Positions 46,401-48,704 of a stretch of DNA of 48,704 bases are shown piece by piece. The stretch is from Stenocarpella maydis. Lineage: Eukaryota; Ascomycota; Sordariomycetes; Diaporthales; Diaporthaceae. The translations under genes and the position numbers were made by a program. Under the pieces are notes generated by a model, which had not been told where the DNA came from, made no database searches, and worked only from the letters and a program-made list of their open reading frames with translations. The stretch is taken from the NCBI GenBank assembly GCA_002270565.1, contig NQMI01000053.1, positions 1 through 48,704 on the forward strand, in the 5' to 3' direction. The number at the start of each line of letters is the position of its first letter. Within the stretch, counting starts at the first letter, position 1.

Positions 46401-46990
46401 CGTCACCAGAGCCGTTCGTCTGGGCGGCCACGCCATCAAGTGCCGCCTCGACCTCTCTCAGGTGTAAATATCCACTCGGCTCTCCGGAGGAGGCCCTGCT
46501 CGAAATATCAAGGTTTTGCATCCCGCGCGCGAGACTCCCGCCCCTCGTCTCAGGGGCGAAGATGGAGCCCATAGTCGTGGAATTGGTCAGAGCCGGGGGT
46601 GAAGCTGAGATGGAAGGTGTTCGGGATTGGGGGAAGGCTGAAGATCTCGGCGTGTCCTCCGCCGTTGAGCTGCTCCAGCTGGCGGTAAAGGTGAATGCCG
46701 GGCTGGGACTCCTCTCTATGGACGCAATGGGCTCACAGCTGCTGGTACGTCTCTGATTTCGTCCATGAGCATCTGGGGCGATGGAATGATTGCCACTGGT
46801 GTTTCGTCCGTCGCTGCCGGCCTGGAAATTGAATACACTAGGTGCGTTGCCCGGTGAAGGGGTGACGTTCCCAGACCTAGACGGCGAAAATGAAGCAGAG
46901 CCAGGTGAAGCTGGATGCACCTAATGCAAAATCAGCAAACTTAGCAAGCGTCGAAGACGGTGGCCAGAATTTACTGACTTTGCGAGTCAT
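43454..46990 (-). CDS. Dynamin-like P-loop GTPase, nuclear GTPase SLIP-GC-like
   Basis: Eight coding exons on the minus strand: 46990-46979 (12 nt, MTRK), 46920-44716, 44658-44580, 44521-44471, 44328-44125, 44066-43946, 43884-43793 and 43740-43454. All are in phase, giving 1016 residues. Introns are 52-142 nt. Residues 1-230 are Ser/Pro-rich and probably disordered. The GTPase domain follows: P-loop VGFVGDSGTGKSSLINSLLD, switch-II VDLPGLGDLNSARH and the base-recognition motif CTRSDD. Next come a charged coiled-coil-like stretch (LRDLESELEDVNEELATLHN) and a long helical C-terminus with YAAFCRNNGNHNTAK and NWNKEAMEVM, features shared with fungal SLIP-GC-type proteins. The vertebrate namesake is a nuclear germinal-centre GTPase; the fungal role is unknown. 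Splitting at GTGAATATG...GGCAG is required to keep frame into DIKMDPRIHEGLLG. Confidence 0.85.
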
Positions 46991-47830
46991 GGCTGGGATG
47001 CCAATTTGCCTGTTTCGTTTAAAGAGGCGAGTCTGTTGTAGGTAGGAACTCAGGATGAGAACTTGGGGACCTGGGGAAGAGGTGAGAACGGGAAAGACAA
47101 CGGTGGTAAAATGCTGCGAAAACTTTAGACTGAAACAACAATCTAGGACAACTGGTACAAGAATTGGTCGTGAATAAGACGACGCCCCTCTTGGGACTCA
47201 GGCTAAGGGCAAACCCCAAATAAGAACGTTTTGGCGGCCGCCTTTACAGCTGGAAATAACACTCGTATGGAGCTCGGTAACCACACCAGACTGAGAGTAG
47301 TCCGGCGCCAACTTGCATGCCCAGGTGGATCTGATGCGCCTCCTGGCTCGCCAACCTTCCATATCATCCCCATGCATGAGTGCAACAGAGTTGCTCTCAG
47401 GCCGACCTCGCAGGCCTGTCGGCGTATCAGGATTGACCCCCTGCAGCACTCCCAGGGTCACATGTGGTGCAATTAGAGGCATGTCGAACCAACTGCATAT
47501 TACCATCGGCTCCAATTGGCCTGGTTCCCCATCCAAAACAACACTGCCACAGGCAGCAGCCAGCCTAGCTCACTAATGCTTACACAGTTTTAAATACGTG
47601 AATACGGCTCCGTCATCTTGCTCGTGGGGCGACAGGGGGTTGACCAGGTCTCCTGCCGTGGGGACTCAGACGAGTACCTCAACCCTCTACATATCGCTCC
47701 CTCAGAACTGTTATAAACCAACACAATGGTAACCCAGGATCCAGGGTAACCAAGACCAACTACCACGACGCAACCCTACAGGCATAAGATAACGGGATAT
47801 ATCAGAACAGGGTTAGGGTCAGAACCCCAC
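46991..47830. other. Upstream flank without a supported gene
   Basis: Contains the promoter of the GTPase gene. The minus strand at 47536-47198 has an open frame of ~112 codons with no recognised family. The sequence changes toward AT-rich repeat-like DNA after about 47.7 kb. Confidence 0.5.
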
Positions 47831-48570
47831 TAACTAGGGTAAACCAATAGAACCGCTAGCAGTCCTAATAACTCTAGGATGGACTAATAAAGTAATTAAC
47901 GATCCATACGGCCTATTACTAAAGATGAATAAAGAGTTGGAATATATATATACAGATATAATTATCACTATAGTAGATAGCTTTTATAGAATAGACTCTT
48001 TAGTTATTAATCTAAGTATTCAGTCTTACTAACTAGATAGCCTTACAGCTTCTAATTATACCCTCTTTATAAATAATATCTTTATATACTATAACCTAGT
48101 TATATACCGCCTTTGCGCTACTCTACTAATATAAACCCTACAGGTTACTTATTAAACCTCATAAAGATTTATTATAATTATAACATTTTAATAACTCTTA
48201 TTTAGAATGGCTATATATACAACCAACTAAGTAATATAAAAACACAATATCAACTACCTCTTCTAATAATGGATAGGCCCAAACCATAAGTACCCAGGAA
48301 ATAGCCTTATAGATCAGACTCCTCTAGCAAGAAATCAACCATCTCTATATAATTTAGTAAGCTAATACTTATAAAATAAATAAACCTAGCCCCTATAAGG
48401 AAAATAAGGGAACCCTTTAGGGATTCCTTACTTAATGCTATATTTACTTCTAATACTATAAGCTTTAATTTGGAATTAATTATAATAAGATTATCTTTAC
48501 TAAATATTACCTTAAGGAAAACACCCTTATTTAATTTAAACCCACCCTTAGGAACTACTTAAAGAATAAT
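47830..48570. mobile_element. AT-rich, probably RIP-degraded repeat
   Basis: About 740 bp with very high A+T, many TA dinucleotides and stops in all frames, next to GC-balanced genes. This composition is typical of transposon remnants mutated by repeat-induced point mutation in ascomycetes. No protein domain, terminal repeat or duplication could be recognised, so the element type is unknown. Confidence 0.5.
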
Positions 48571-48615
48571 AAAATTGTTAAACGGAACCGCTCAGCAGGG
48601 CGTTGGTACTCCGTG

Positions 48616-48690
48616 CAAGGAGTTACCCTAGACTTCGTTGTAAGGAGTTACCCTAGACTTCCTAGCAAGGAGTTACCCTAGACTTGCGAG
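48616..48690. repeat. Three tandem 25-bp repeats
   Basis: Three adjacent 25-bp units (48616-48640, 48641-48665, 48666-48690) share the core AAGGAGTTACCCTAGACTT and differ only in the first base and the last five or six bases. They follow the AT-rich block; the array may continue past the window end. Confidence 0.95.
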
Positions 48691-48704
48691 TCAGGCGATT
48701 TTCG

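Overview
The window is nuclear DNA from a filamentous ascomycete (Pezizomycotina, probably Sordariomycetes). The genes have short GT-AG introns of about 43-142 nt with CTAAC/CTGAC-like branch sites. The content is typical of that group: a QDE-2 type Argonaute, a Zn2Cys6 regulator, a pisatin-demethylase-like P450, a LysM relic, and repeats that look damaged by RIP (repeat-induced point mutation). Splice sites were reconstructed by eye; each intron-containing gene offered as intact was accepted only when exon phases closed and the joined protein matched a family. No tRNA, rRNA or CRISPR array was recognised.

Layout. The first ~145 bp hold the end of a MULE-type DNA transposon. At 0.5-6 kb lie a mitochondrial DUF4336 protein, mitochondrial GatA (HER2) and a convergent Zn2Cys6 regulator. 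6-10.3 kb is mostly gene-free and contains a broken LysM gene and a CT/CTT microsatellite. 10.3-15.7 kb holds an MFS transporter divergent from a maltose O-acetyltransferase-like gene, then an ACP6-like histidine phosphatase whose catalytic RHG is carried by a 13-nt microexon. 17-18.9 kb holds an ABM-fold monooxygenase and the 5' part of a UDP-glucuronate decarboxylase-like gene cut off at a MULE end (element A, 18.9-22.0 kb). 22.8-24.6 kb is a secreted choice-of-anchor-B protein; 81 bp after its stop sits a second, structurally complete 3.0-kb MULE (element B) with an 8-bp target duplication. 27.7-35.3 kb is a decaying accessory stretch: a doubtful hypothetical gene, an intact secreted L-asparaginase with GATA sites upstream, a dead P450 and a dead SET-domain gene. 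38-47 kb is well preserved: Argonaute, a small glycine-rich repeat protein and an 8-exon dynamin-like GTPase of the SLIP-GC type. The last ~1 kb is AT-rich, repeat-like DNA ending in 25-bp tandem repeats.

How it fits together. Housekeeping genes (GatA, DUF4336) and genome-defence machinery (Argonaute) sit beside mobile DNA that appears to have been attacked by genome defence. The two MULE copies keep long uninterrupted reading frames but are full of stop codons produced by point changes. In one copy stops tend to lie where the other has Trp, in the other where its partner has Gln, and three stops are shared. This paired damage pattern and the phosphatase microexon are the most interesting things in the window.
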